A stretch of 64,000 nt of DNA, taken from Cepaea nemoralis (Eukaryota; Mollusca; Gastropoda; Stylommatophora; Helicidae). The stretch spans positions 186,001 through 250,000 of the forward strand of contig JACEFZ010002052.1 in NCBI GenBank assembly GCA_014155875.1, given 5' to 3'. This document shows, in pieces, positions 35,947-45,579 of the stretch (positions within the stretch are counted from its first letter, which is position 1; every line of letters begins with the position of its first letter). The position numbers were made by a program, and so were the translations under genes. The notes beneath the pieces are model-generated. The model saw only the letters and a program-made list of their open reading frames with translations, was not told where the DNA came from and did not search any database.

Positions 35947-36188
35947 TTATAAGAGGGAGATATCAGTTTGGAGAATCCAGCTAGAGTGAATGTGGATAGG
36001 GGTTAGGACTAATATCTTACCTGTTCACACTTCACACGTCTGCATAGGTCTGTGGTCCTGATTCTACTCTTGTCACTGAGTGAATGTACTGTGTGTGGTA
36101 ATATCTAGATTTATAGTACTTGTTCATATATCGGTATAGTAATTTGCAGTTATATTGTACTAGACCTGCTAGCTTACCTCTCTGTATA

Positions 36189-37496
36189 ATGGCCACCCCT
36201 AAACTAACCACGTTAGAATTAAAGGCAAAGGGGGAAGAAATGGGATTGGCGGGATCTGCTCTAACGGATTACATACAGGAAGTGGAGAGAGAGTATCGTC
36301 AAGCAGAAAGGGAAGATCGAAAGGCCGAGCTGGAATTGAGAAGGATGGAATTGGAAGCTGAGCAAGCAGCTAAGAAATTGGAAGCTGAGCAAGCAGCTAG
36401 GAAATTGGAGGCTGAGCAAGCAGCTAGGAAATTGGAAGCTGAGCAAGCAGCTAGGAAATTTGAAGCTGAGCAAGCAGCTAGGAAATTAGAAGCTGAACAG
36501 GAAGCACAGAAAAGGGAGCACGAGTACCGGATGAGGGAACTCGAGTTGAAGAGTCAATCTAATGGAGAAACTGAGGGAGCAGTTGGAGGTTCCTCCATCC
36601 CAGGATCAACACCAGTAGGTGGACATGGGTACCATGCTATGAAGTTTCCTTTAGCGGTCTACGAGGAGGACAAAGAGAAGATTGATCAATACCTTCAACG
36701 CTTCGAGGCTATGTCAGTTGCTATGGGTCTGGAGCGTAACAAATGGAATCTTAAGCTATCCCAGGGATTACGCGGGACGGGATACGAGGTTTATACTCGC
36801 CTGCCACCAGGACATGAGAACAATTATGATGAGTTAAAGACGGCTCTGCTGAAACGATTCGAGGTTACGTCACATACCTACCGGAAAAAATTTCGAGCAG
36901 CGAAACGAGAACCGGGAGAGTTGTTTGCCGCCTACAGTTTGCGTCTTAAATCTTATCTCCATAAGTGGATGGATTTGGCTGGGTTCGCACATGACTATGA
37001 GAGTCTGGAAGAGCTCATGGTGGTCGACCAGCTGAAGAAGCAAATGTCTAAACCTCTCAGGACGTTCCTGGGAGAACAAGGAGCGGAACGTATTGACCTC
37101 GTGAATAAATTAGCAGAACGGTTCGTCGAGGTACATGGGGAGGCAGGGGAAAACCTTTCCACCAACACCAAAAGTCAAGAGAAACATGACAAGAAGAAAG
37201 CCAAAAACTCAGGAACAAAAAAGTGGGAACCTTATGTGCAAAAATCAGAGGATAATTCAGAGAAGAAGAAGGAGGGAAGCAAGAGCACTTCAAGCTCTAC
37301 ACCTAAACGACCGTGGTCGGAGAAGTGGTGTTCAATTTGTAAGTCACCCTCTCACAATACGAGGGATTGCAAATCGAAGGCTAAGAACCCTCACTTTGCA
37401 GCATGTCAAGTGACCTTCCAAGGAGGTTGTCACGGAAAATGCCAAGGTCAACAAGGAAGCTCGCCACCAGGAGAGCTCATTCAAGTCCGACAATAG
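36189..37496 (+). CDS. Gag of the Gmr1-like retrotransposon
   Basis: ATG at 36189 (MATPKLTTLELKAKGEEMG) was chosen over an upstream in-frame Met at 36120. The 435-residue protein has an N-terminal highly charged coiled coil with six copies of LEAEQAARK (about residues 53-106), a retrotransposon Gag core (FPLAVYEEDKEKIDQYLQRF ... YDELKTALLKRFEV ... LKSYLHKWMDLAGF) and a CCHC zinc knuckle WCSICKSPSHNTRDC near residue 380. It would assemble the particle and bind RNA. A second knuckle, WCNQCQSNTHNAIDC at 37516-37560, lies in the next frame, so a one-base shift near 37420-37430 probably separates it from the rest of Gag. Confidence 0.93.
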   Translation: MATPKLTTLELKAKGEEMGLAGSALTDYIQEVEREYRQAEREDRKAELELRRMELEAEQAAKKLEAEQAARKLEAEQAARKLEAEQAARKFEAEQAARKLEAEQEAQKREHEYRMRELELKSQSNGETEGAVGGSSIPGSTPVGGHGYHAMKFPLAVYEEDKEKIDQYLQRFEAMSVAMGLERNKWNLKLSQGLRGTGYEVYTRLPPGHENNYDELKTALLKRFEVTSHTYRKKFRAAKREPGELFAAYSLRLKSYLHKWMDLAGFAHDYESLEELMVVDQLKKQMSKPLRTFLGEQGAERIDLVNKLAERFVEVHGEAGENLSTNTKSQEKHDKKKAKNSGTKKWEPYVQKSEDNSEKKKEGSKSTSSSTPKRPWSEKWCSICKSPSHNTRDCKSKAKNPHFAACQVTFQGGCHGKCQGQQGSSPPGELIQVRQ

Positions 37497-37497
37497 A

Positions 37498-38034
37498 AAA
37501 TCTAGGACAGGGAAATGGTGCAACCAATGTCAGTCGAATACGCACAATGCTATTGACTGCAGGGAAAAGTCAGGAGACACTCAATTCGTCGTGTGCTCAG
37601 GGAAACCTAAGGTGGAGCCCACCGAACAGGTCGAGGCCGAGGAAGAGACTCCAGACCAGGAAAAACCACCTGTAGTGGAATTGGTAGAGGTTAACGGTCG
37701 TCAAGTGGAGTGTTTATACGACACAGGACTGGACGGGGAGGCCGTGATTTCTGCGGATCTGGTACATCCAGAACAATTCACAGGTGAAACATTGGATATA
37801 CAGCCTGCACAGAAGAGTGCTGTAACCATGAAGTTGCCCATTGCTAATGTGGAGATTCGGTCACGGTACGTCACCGGCACCATCAAGGCCGCTGTATTGA
37901 CCGATCCCATTTTTCCCAGTCATCCTAGGTTGCCGGTATGTCTTTCTGGGAATGCCCAGGGAGCCAATTCATATGGGAGCAATGCAGACTCGCTCTCAGA
38001 CGAAAACGGAAGAGGCAGACGCAATTGTGACTAA
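37498..38034 (+). CDS. Protease (and second zinc knuckle), +1 relative to gag
   Basis: The frame has no stop from about 37424 to 38034. It opens with a CCHC knuckle, then carries the aspartic protease active site VECLYDTGLDGEAVI with catalytic Asp at 37720-37722, and the expected hydrophobic strands afterwards (VTGTIKAAVL). It would cleave the polyprotein. Its end (after about 37960) is out of frame with the pol frame that carries MQTRSQTKT, so another +1 step links it to pol. Programmed shifting or damage cannot be told apart here. Confidence 0.85.
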   Translation, partial: KSRTGKWCNQCQSNTHNAIDCREKSGDTQFVVCSGKPKVEPTEQVEAEEETPDQEKPPVVELVEVNGRQVECLYDTGLDGEAVISADLVHPEQFTGETLDIQPAQKSAVTMKLPIANVEIRSRYVTGTIKAAVLTDPIFPSHPRLPVCLSGNAQGANSYGSNADSLSDENGRGRRNCD

Positions 38035-40807
38035 CCCAATGCCGGGGGAGCTACGAACTGCCCAGAGTGAGGATGATACTTTACGTCCTTGCTACAAAAA
38101 GCTGCAGAAAAGTGCTGATCCACCAGGACGGGGGCAGTACTACATGAAGAATAGGATACTCTACAGGAGAGCAGGAAGGGGAGACAACCTATACGGTCAG
38201 TTGGTCGTCCCGAAAGCTCATCGGTCCCAGATTCTTCATATGGGGCATACCATCTCCTTTAGTGGACACATGGGTATTGCCGCCACCATGCAGCGGATTT
38301 CCTGCCACTACTATTGGCCGGGAATGACAGATGATGTGCGTCGGTATGTGAAGTCATGCCCTGAGTGCCAGAGGGTGGCACCGAAACACTGGACAGCACC
38401 GGTGATGTTGGGTGAGATGCCCATCATGAACTATCCTTTCGAGAGGGTAGCCATCGATATCGTGGGTCCACTTCCCAGGACTAGGAAGAGGAACATGTAT
38501 ATACTCACAATGGTGGATTGCTGTACAATGTGGGGTGAGGCTATACCGTTGACCACGATTGACTCGAAAAGAGTGGCGGACGCACTGATGGAGGCCTTTA
38601 CCAGATTAGGCTTTCCGGATCAAATTCTGACGGATAATGGATCTCAGTTTTGTGGAAAACTCATGGAGGAGGTATTTAGGGTGTTTCACTCTAACCACAT
38701 ACATACCAGCCCTTACCACCCTCAAGCCAATGGACAAGTAGAGCGTTTCAACGGCACGTTGATGACAATGCTCAGGAAATTAGCGCAGGAAAAACCTGAT
38801 AGGTGGGATGAATATATCCCAGCAGCACTCTTTGCCTATCGGGAAGTTCCTCATGGCTCAACAGGACTACCACCCGCTACGTTGCTGTTTGGTCGTCCAA
38901 TCAAAGGACCGTTGGAAGCCATGTTGAGGAGTTGGACTGAAGAGGGGACGTCAGAAGAAGTGATCTCATCCTATCAATACGTGGAGGAACTGAAAGAAAA
39001 ACTCCACAAGGGATGGACTCTGGCAAATCAAAACTTGAAAAAGGCCAGGAAAAGACATGCGGCTTACTACAACCGTAGGTCTAAAGAAAGATCTCTAGAG
39101 GTGGGAGATAAAGTCTTGTTGCTACTCCCAACGGGAAACAACAAACTGGAGATAGGTTGGCAAGGACCATTTCCCGTGGAAAGGGTGATATCCAGAACCA
39201 ACTATCAGATCCGGATCCGGGGAAAGTCGAAGATTTTCCATATCAATCTCTTGCGGAAATACGAAGAGAGACCCGGAGACAAGGCAGCTCACCTCATGGC
39301 AATGGCAGTTGCAGTGGAGACAGAAGTGGGAACCAGCGAGGGCAGGGAATATCCCTTGGTACACCAGGAAACCTATAGGGATGTACAAGTGAACCCTGAT
39401 CTGACCTCACAGGAGAGGGAAAAGATAACCCAGGTTCTCAAGTCTCATAAGGAGATACTGACTGATAAACCAGGACGAACGAGGTTGGTGGAGTTTGAGA
39501 TGACTTTGACCACACAGGAGCCGGTTCGTCAGAAGGTTTACCCAGTGCCATTCTCTAAAGAAAAGGCCCTGGAGGAGGAAATAAAAAAACTGCTGGAGGA
39601 TGACGTGATTGCACCATCCACATCCCCATACAATGCGGGGGTAGTTTTGTTACGCAAACCAAGTGGAGAACACAGGTTGTGTATAGATTACCGACTTCTG
39701 AACAGTCATACACAGTTTCAGGTGGAACCTTTGCCGAATCCAACTCAGTTATTCGCTAGGCTCCATAAGGCTCGGTACTTTTCAAAGGTGGATCTGAGTC
39801 GGGGGTACTATCAGATACCAGTCAAACCGGAGATTCGACCACTGTTAGCTTTCAGTACACCCAGTGGACACTACGAATTCAAGGTCATGCCCTTTGGACT
39901 CAGCAATGCACCTAGTGTGTTTACACGCATGATGAGGACTTTACTAGATCCGTTACAGGATCCGTCCATCATCTCATTCATGGATGATATTCTGATTTCC
40001 AGTGACAGCTTGGATGACCACTTACAATCCTTGGAGAGAGTGTTTAATAGACTCAAGGAAGCCGGGCTTACTGCTCGTCCAACCAAGTGCATGATTGGTT
40101 ACCAGACTCTGGAATTTCTAGGTCACACCATCACTCCAGGACACATTGTTCCAGAAGAGAAGAACCTGGAGAAAATCAGAAATGCACCAAGGCCAAAAAC
40201 GAAGAAGGATATGCGATCTTTTCTCTCGTTGTGTGGGTTCTACCACAAATTTATCCCACATTTCACTGATCTGGGAGCTCCGTTGACGGAAACCTTGAAA
40301 AAGGGATTACCGGATCAAATCATTTGGACACCAGAATGTGAGAATGCCTATAGTCAGTTAAAGGAGGCCTTGGTCAGCAAACCTGTATTACAGCTCCCTG
40401 ACCTTTCCAAACCATTTGTGTTGAGAACGGATGCAAGTGCGATTGGAATTGGAGCCGCTTTATTACAGGAAGGAAAAGACGATGCTTCGGTTTTGAAACC
40501 TGTGGCATACGCAAGTAAGAAACTTCTACAGGCGGAGAGGAATTATTCAACCGTCGAGAGAGAATGGTTGTCCCTCGTATGGGCAGTGCAAAAATTTCAG
40601 CCATATTTGTATGGAGTTAAGTTTCGGGTTCAGTGGGATCATCAGCCCCTGATGTTCCTGGCTACTTCTCAGAAGCTCAACGCACGTTTGATGCGGTGGT
40701 CGTTGTTACTTCAACCGTATAATTTCACAGTAGAGTACATTCCTGGGAAGGAAAATGTTGGAGCGGACTTCTTGTCAAGACACCCAGCTCCTGAAGAAGA
40801 AGAATGA
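37952..40807 (+). CDS. Pol: integrase, then reverse transcriptase and RNase H
   Basis: A 951-residue open frame with no internal stop. Order: integrase H2C2 finger (HMGHTISFSGHMG ... YYWPGMTDDV ... SCPECQR, about residues 90-145), DDE core (VAIDIVGPLP; ILTDNGSQF near 227; HPQANGQVERFNGTL), GPF/Y module (IGWQGPFPVE near 400), then RT (HRLCIDYRLLN, SKVDLSRGYYQIPV, MPFGLSNAPSVFTRMM, FMDDILISS near 676) and RNase H (LRTDASAIGIGAALL, NYSTVEREWLSLVWAVQ, ENVGADFLSRHP). The ATG at 37952 may not be the true start because the frame enters from upstream. Catalytic residues of all enzymes look intact. The order IN-RT-RH is unusual for Gypsy. Confidence 0.96.
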   Translation: MPREPIHMGAMQTRSQTKTEEADAIVTNPMPGELRTAQSEDDTLRPCYKKLQKSADPPGRGQYYMKNRILYRRAGRGDNLYGQLVVPKAHRSQILHMGHTISFSGHMGIAATMQRISCHYYWPGMTDDVRRYVKSCPECQRVAPKHWTAPVMLGEMPIMNYPFERVAIDIVGPLPRTRKRNMYILTMVDCCTMWGEAIPLTTIDSKRVADALMEAFTRLGFPDQILTDNGSQFCGKLMEEVFRVFHSNHIHTSPYHPQANGQVERFNGTLMTMLRKLAQEKPDRWDEYIPAALFAYREVPHGSTGLPPATLLFGRPIKGPLEAMLRSWTEEGTSEEVISSYQYVEELKEKLHKGWTLANQNLKKARKRHAAYYNRRSKERSLEVGDKVLLLLPTGNNKLEIGWQGPFPVERVISRTNYQIRIRGKSKIFHINLLRKYEERPGDKAAHLMAMAVAVETEVGTSEGREYPLVHQETYRDVQVNPDLTSQEREKITQVLKSHKEILTDKPGRTRLVEFEMTLTTQEPVRQKVYPVPFSKEKALEEEIKKLLEDDVIAPSTSPYNAGVVLLRKPSGEHRLCIDYRLLNSHTQFQVEPLPNPTQLFARLHKARYFSKVDLSRGYYQIPVKPEIRPLLAFSTPSGHYEFKVMPFGLSNAPSVFTRMMRTLLDPLQDPSIISFMDDILISSDSLDDHLQSLERVFNRLKEAGLTARPTKCMIGYQTLEFLGHTITPGHIVPEEKNLEKIRNAPRPKTKKDMRSFLSLCGFYHKFIPHFTDLGAPLTETLKKGLPDQIIWTPECENAYSQLKEALVSKPVLQLPDLSKPFVLRTDASAIGIGAALLQEGKDDASVLKPVAYASKKLLQAERNYSTVEREWLSLVWAVQKFQPYLYGVKFRVQWDHQPLMFLATSQKLNARLMRWSLLLQPYNFTVEYIPGKENVGADFLSRHPAPEEEE

Positions 40808-40858
40808 ATCATCTGGATTAAACTCACGGTGGAGAAGAGTGAGATGGACTACTCTCTT

Positions 40859-40867
40859 AGGAGGGGG
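40859..40867 (+). promoter_or_regulatory. Polypurine tract
   Basis: AGGAGGGGG ends 4 bases before the 3' LTR (CCTA between); the usual primer for plus-strand DNA. Confidence 0.75.
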
Positions 40868-40871
40868 CCTA

Positions 40872-42926
40872 TGTCACAAAATGAAACCGTGTGTTTATCC
40901 GGTTGATTATTACAGAGGATTTTCGGATTAAGCGGACGATCGACCAGCGACATCTATTTGTACTAACAGAGTAAACACAGTTGTACAGGTTACATCGTGT
41001 CAGCCCATAAACACATTTGGTGGTGAGGGAGAAGGATATGGAATGGTGCCGTTTGTCATCTATACTGCCGGACATCAGACGGAAATGGCTGCTGGGATTG
41101 TCACCACGGAACAGAAGAGTGACAAGTTTGTCAACATTTGAATGCAGATGGAAGCCGTGAGATCACAGGGGCAGATGTAAAACGGAAGTACCTAGTACGG
41201 AAAACAGTGCATCTGTCAATTCTTGGGTTCCGGAACATCAAGATGATTGGCAGCTTGGTATCGAAACTCTTTGTTGGGAGTTTACAGAAACTAGCTGGCT
41301 TGTTTTGAGAATCTAGGCAATTACTGACAACTTTGACAGGATTTAAGCCAGGAAAATAGTTCTTGACAGGGGATGATTTGCCACTGTGCCACCTGTGTGG
41401 GGGAGTAAAGGATAACGTCACGTGGACAACTTTGGTAGTTTGCCATATAAACTCGAGTTGAGATCAACTAGGGTGGACTTGAATAATGCTCTAGACAGAG
41501 TGCAGGGCACTGCCGTGCCAGTGGAAATAATATCTACCGTGTGTTAATCAGTGACTTAATTTTACACGTGCCTATATGGCAGATGTAGATATGATTTATA
41601 GGACTGCAGTAGTGCCATTTAAGGTATAACCTATTATAATATATTCGTTATAATTACTTTAGGCAGTAGCCTTGTTAAACTATAGTGTGATGATTAGCAC
41701 TGTTAGTGGAAACTAGCTAGAGTAGTGAAGTGATACTTGGCTCTGTTAGCTAGAATAGATTAGTGAAGTGTTGATAAGCTTTACTAGTTGAGTAATGAAG
41801 GATAATTGGGATCCTCCCGTAGGTGTCCCTGGTGGGCGGGGTTCCGCATTCTGTTTGCTGATATTTTTCTTTGTCATAGCCTGATTCGACTCTAGGTGGG
41901 TAGCTAATCTGCTCTATGACTAAGTCTAGTTAGCTAAAGATCATTAAGCAAGGTGATAGGCTTACACTCAGCCAAAAGGATCAGTGACTAGTACTATCAC
42001 CAGATGTGTTGTTTCTATCCTAGGTTCCCTACCAGATCCAAGGAAACTCTACAAAGTTTGGGGAAGATTTAAAAAACCCATTCTGAAGAACACCAGTTCA
42101 AGAGTCAATAAAGTTGCATACAGAAACGTAACTTACGCTAGAAGGAAATTGATTCATCAAAGAGAGTGATGCATACTGATGCACCACACAGCATCCGACA
42201 GTAGTAACGAACCGAGAACCGGCTAAGAGTACCTAGTGTTAGTACAGTAACAATTAACATTAGTAATTAGCACTTATGGACTGAGTGGTTCGATGTGCAA
42301 CGAGGATGATCTGTCGACTAACTAACTAACTAACTAACTGCGTACACACTGCAAAAGACTTGTGCAGTTTGTTTAGGAACATTAGGAACGGACATTGTGT
42401 AGAGTGCAACCGGTCCCTGATTAACTCTTAATACCACCGGTGTCTATTTCGGATGTTCATGAAATTGGATTACCAGAGGTCTACAGAGGCAAAGCATTAT
42501 CCGGCAAGATGGTTCCGGCAACGGGTGAGACGTACTTGTTCTGACGTAACGTGCTGTGGTCTATCTTTGCTGTGATCAGCTGACTGAGTTGATGTCTGAG
42601 AGACAGAGTCTACACACTTTATAGAACACGTCACACATTTTCTTCGCATACACGTCTCATACACGTTACACTTTTATTTTAATAAATTAATCTTTATTAA
42701 TTTCTAGAAGCAAGAGTTGTTGAGTATGTTGCGTTGGGGAAGTATGAGAAGGGGGCATAGTACGACAGTGTGAGAGTGATAGGAAAAGGTGTCCATAGGC
42801 TGATGGAGTGTGTTGGACGGAAGCTGGTGGATTCTCCAGAATATTGAGGGGGAAAAAAAATAATATTATAATGTGGGTGTCGGATCTCCTCACTCCAGGG
42901 ACGACACTTTAAAGGAGGACACGACA
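40872..42926 (+). repeat. 3' LTR, 2055 bp
   Basis: Nearly identical to the 5' LTR; length differs by two single-base indels (a T-run near 41865 and ACTGAGTGG for ACTGAAGTGG). Substitutions cluster near 42045-42070. The LINE-like tail segment is at 42271-42340 and AATAAA at 42681-42686. Confidence 0.97.
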
Positions 42927-43139
42927 GTCAGACAGAGATTTTAGGGATATTTTCCAGGTGAAATGAATATTCCACTATTATCATTTAGGTCACCTTCTGT
43001 ACTGTAACAAGTTTTCTCTTTCGGCTAATTTTTCCAATACCTAAATCTCATGCTCACAGACTTTCATTATGGACACTAGGCTGACTCAAGCGAGTTCTTT
43101 CACATGCTAATGTCTGAATCTTTGTTTCCATCCTTTGTA

Positions 43140-43345
43140 TTTCCTATGTTGCTGTTATCATTGGCACCTTGCCGTCTTGACAGACGATAGTTTGTGCTTT
43201 AAAAAGGCATAATAACTTTTACCTATGGCGGTAGCGCATGTGACTGATAAGGCCAATTTGCGCTGTAAATGTCCGTTCACAGTGGGTGCATGTGAACACG
43301 TGGTCATTTCCACCATCATGCACCATCTTACGTCTCAAACGCTCG
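43140..43345 (-). mobile_element. 3' fragment of a zinc-finger LINE
   Basis: The minus strand encodes FTCTHCERTFTAQIGLISHM, a C2H2 finger as at the C-terminus of endonuclease-RT LINEs, followed by the 3'UTR block shared with 17470-17560 (ACTATCGTCTGTCAAGACGG in that sense). Confidence 0.65.
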
Positions 43346-43814
43346 GTGTGTGACTTATGTGCAATAATTTTCTCCTTTGTCTTTATTCCATTTCTGATGT
43401 TTGCCCTCCATGCAACACGTTCAGCATTTGCTGTTGCAGTTGCTGTTATACTATTTTAATATTGATGCATTCTATGAGTCCATGGTGTATCCAACATTAT
43501 GCAAACCACGTTCATTGTGAATATCATGTGAAGTCTACCCATTTGTGTGATTGTCAGAACCATGCGAGGCTAACACTGAAAGAGACTAATCACTCAGGGA
43601 CAGTCCCTGATGCTGACACCAATGTAACATCTGTTAGTTGAACAACGTAACCAGAATGTCTACATTTAATTTGTGTTCAGTGTGGTCGTGTGTGTGAAAG
43701 AACATTTCACATTCATCATGTCCATGTGTCTTGACTGAGAATGACAATCATGTGACACTTATTCGTACTGACAAAACAGGAGAAGGGAGATTATGTATAT
43801 CAGGAATGTGCATC

Positions 43815-44002
<188 letters not shown>

Positions 44003-44289
44003 TTAATGTTAATGTGGGATCTGGTAAAAAACAAACAAAAGCAGTATTAGATGTATTTTTTTTTTACACAGAAACAAGAAATGAAGCACATGTGTTATTC
44101 AGTAGGAATGAGTAGGGGACCTTCATGCACAGGCGCCAACAAAGAGCATCAGCCACTGGCAGTCAGCCTGCGCGTGAATGAGTGTGATGTGCTCCAAATG
44201 GATTTTCATTTGCTTCAAAATAACAAATAATGAGAACAGCAAAATTGCAAACATTTTGCAAAACACTTGTCAATATCAAAGTGGAAATC

Positions 44290-44703
44290 ATTCGGAAGAG
44301 TCAATAGCCTTTGGCCATGATGCTATGAGCATCACATAAATGAAAAAGTGGTACATCTGCTTCCAAGATGCCCGTATATTGGTGGGGAGTGAACCATCTT
44401 CTGGCTGACCCTCAACAAGCTGTAATGACAAGGTCACTGACCAAGTGCAGACTTTGGTCATGCTGAACTGTCGTGTCATCATCTAGAAACTTGAGGATGA
44501 GGTGGGGATACGCACTTGTTCTACACGCTACTTTTTTAAGGGATGATTTGGTCAAAGGACAGTGTGTGAAACTCATGTTGAAGCTCTTGATGGAACAGAA
44601 GCAACTCCATCTGGAAGTCTAGGAGTTCATGCTAGACTGCACAAACTGTGACCCTGACTTCCTGAACATCGCAATCACTGGTGATACTGACACCTGGCCA
44701 TCT
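44290..44703 (+). pseudogene. Mariner-type transposase relic
   Basis: Decayed coding gives AFGHDAMSIT and KKWYICFQDARILVGSEPSS (the W..F..GR...SGRPST helix-turn-helix linker), PSTSCNDKVTDQV, KLEDEVGI and, after a shift, EFMLDCTNCDPDFLNIAITG, matching the ITGDE.W catalytic block where the second acidic residue region now reads GDTDTW. Stops (TGA, TAG) and a frameshift show it is long dead. The terminal repeats were not found. Confidence 0.7.
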
Positions 44704-45289
44704 TGACAGACAATAGTTTGTCTAATGGAGTTATACCTCTCCATAGCACAAAGCCTGGGCTGAATTTAGAGACCATGTGTTGCCCATGCAGCATGATCTC
44801 TCGCATAGCCTGCCTAGTTTACTCCAGAGGAAAGGTAACACCAATACATCTGGAACATGATAAGTTGCACAAGCCGCCAAATCAGCAAAGTAATACTCTA
44901 ACCATCCACCTGTTTTAGCTTCCATCCTAGATCAACTGCCGACCAGGGGTTAGGGCCTGGTCTGCCCTGCCATCTGTAGGTTGCATATCCTCGCACTAGG
45001 ATAAGAAATCACTTGTGATAAGTTTTGGGTTTATCGGTACAACCCAGACACCCAGGTGAGATAGAGAGTACAACCCAGACACCCAGGTGAGGTAGTCAGA
45101 GGAGAGGCATTCACCATGACCGGAGCAAAAAGACAAGGCAGGTGCGCAGCGATAGCAAAGTCATGTTGACCGTTTCCTGTGACTCCCATGGCAGTGCAGT
45201 ATCATGTATACGCACCACAAAGATAAAACATGACCATCACGCACTGTTCCCTAGGCCAATACACATTCAGTATGTGTGATGATTACAAA
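44704..45289. other. WAPL intron, nothing recognised
   Basis: Only a short duplication, ACAACCCAGACACCCAGGTG at 45030-45090, was noticed. Confidence 0.45.
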
Positions 45290-45579
45290 ACAGAGCATGA
45301 GGATTATAAAACTACACCTTTACTTATAAAAAGAGGGAGCATTATAATACTACACCTTTATATATAAAAAGTGTGAAGGATTATAAAACTACATCTTTAC
45401 ATATAAAAAGTGTGAGGATTACAAACTTAACCTCTATATATTAAAGAGTGAGGATTATAAAGCTACATCTTTATATAAAAAGTGTGAGGATTATAAACTA
45501 AACCTTCATATATTAAAAAGTGTGAGGATTATAAAATGAACCTTCATATATTAAAAAGTGTGAGGATTATAAAACTAAC
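45290..45579. repeat. WAPL: 38-40-bp tandem array ending at the WAPL long-exon donor
   Basis: About eight units GTGAGGATTATAAAACTA plus an AACCTTCATATATTAAAAA-type end. In minus sense the units read AAGGTTCATTTT, AAGGTTTAGTTT, AAGGTGTAGTTT and so on, echoing the true exon-donor boundary GAAG then GTTAGTTTT at 45580/45579. Confidence 0.9.

Larger units (their letters stand above)
33655..42926 (+). mobile_element. Gypsy-type LTR retrotransposon with IN before RT (Gmr1-like)
   Basis: The 9272-bp element has long LTRs (33655-35711 and 40872-42926) beginning TGTCAC and ending GACA and a 5-bp TSD GTCAG (33650-33654 and 42927-42931). Internal order is PBS, repeated leader, gag, protease, integrase, reverse transcriptase, RNase H, polypurine tract. 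There is no envelope-like ORF. RT motifs (FMDDIL, GLSNAPSVFTRMM) are Gypsy, but integrase precedes RT as in Copia; this order is the defining trait of the Gmr1 group, described first in deuterostomes. The LTRs differ at about a dozen positions by eye, so insertion is recent. Confidence 0.95.

Noticed and set aside
40808..40871. Possible envelope gene after pol
   Set aside because: Only about 60 bases with a polypurine tract lie before the 3' LTR.
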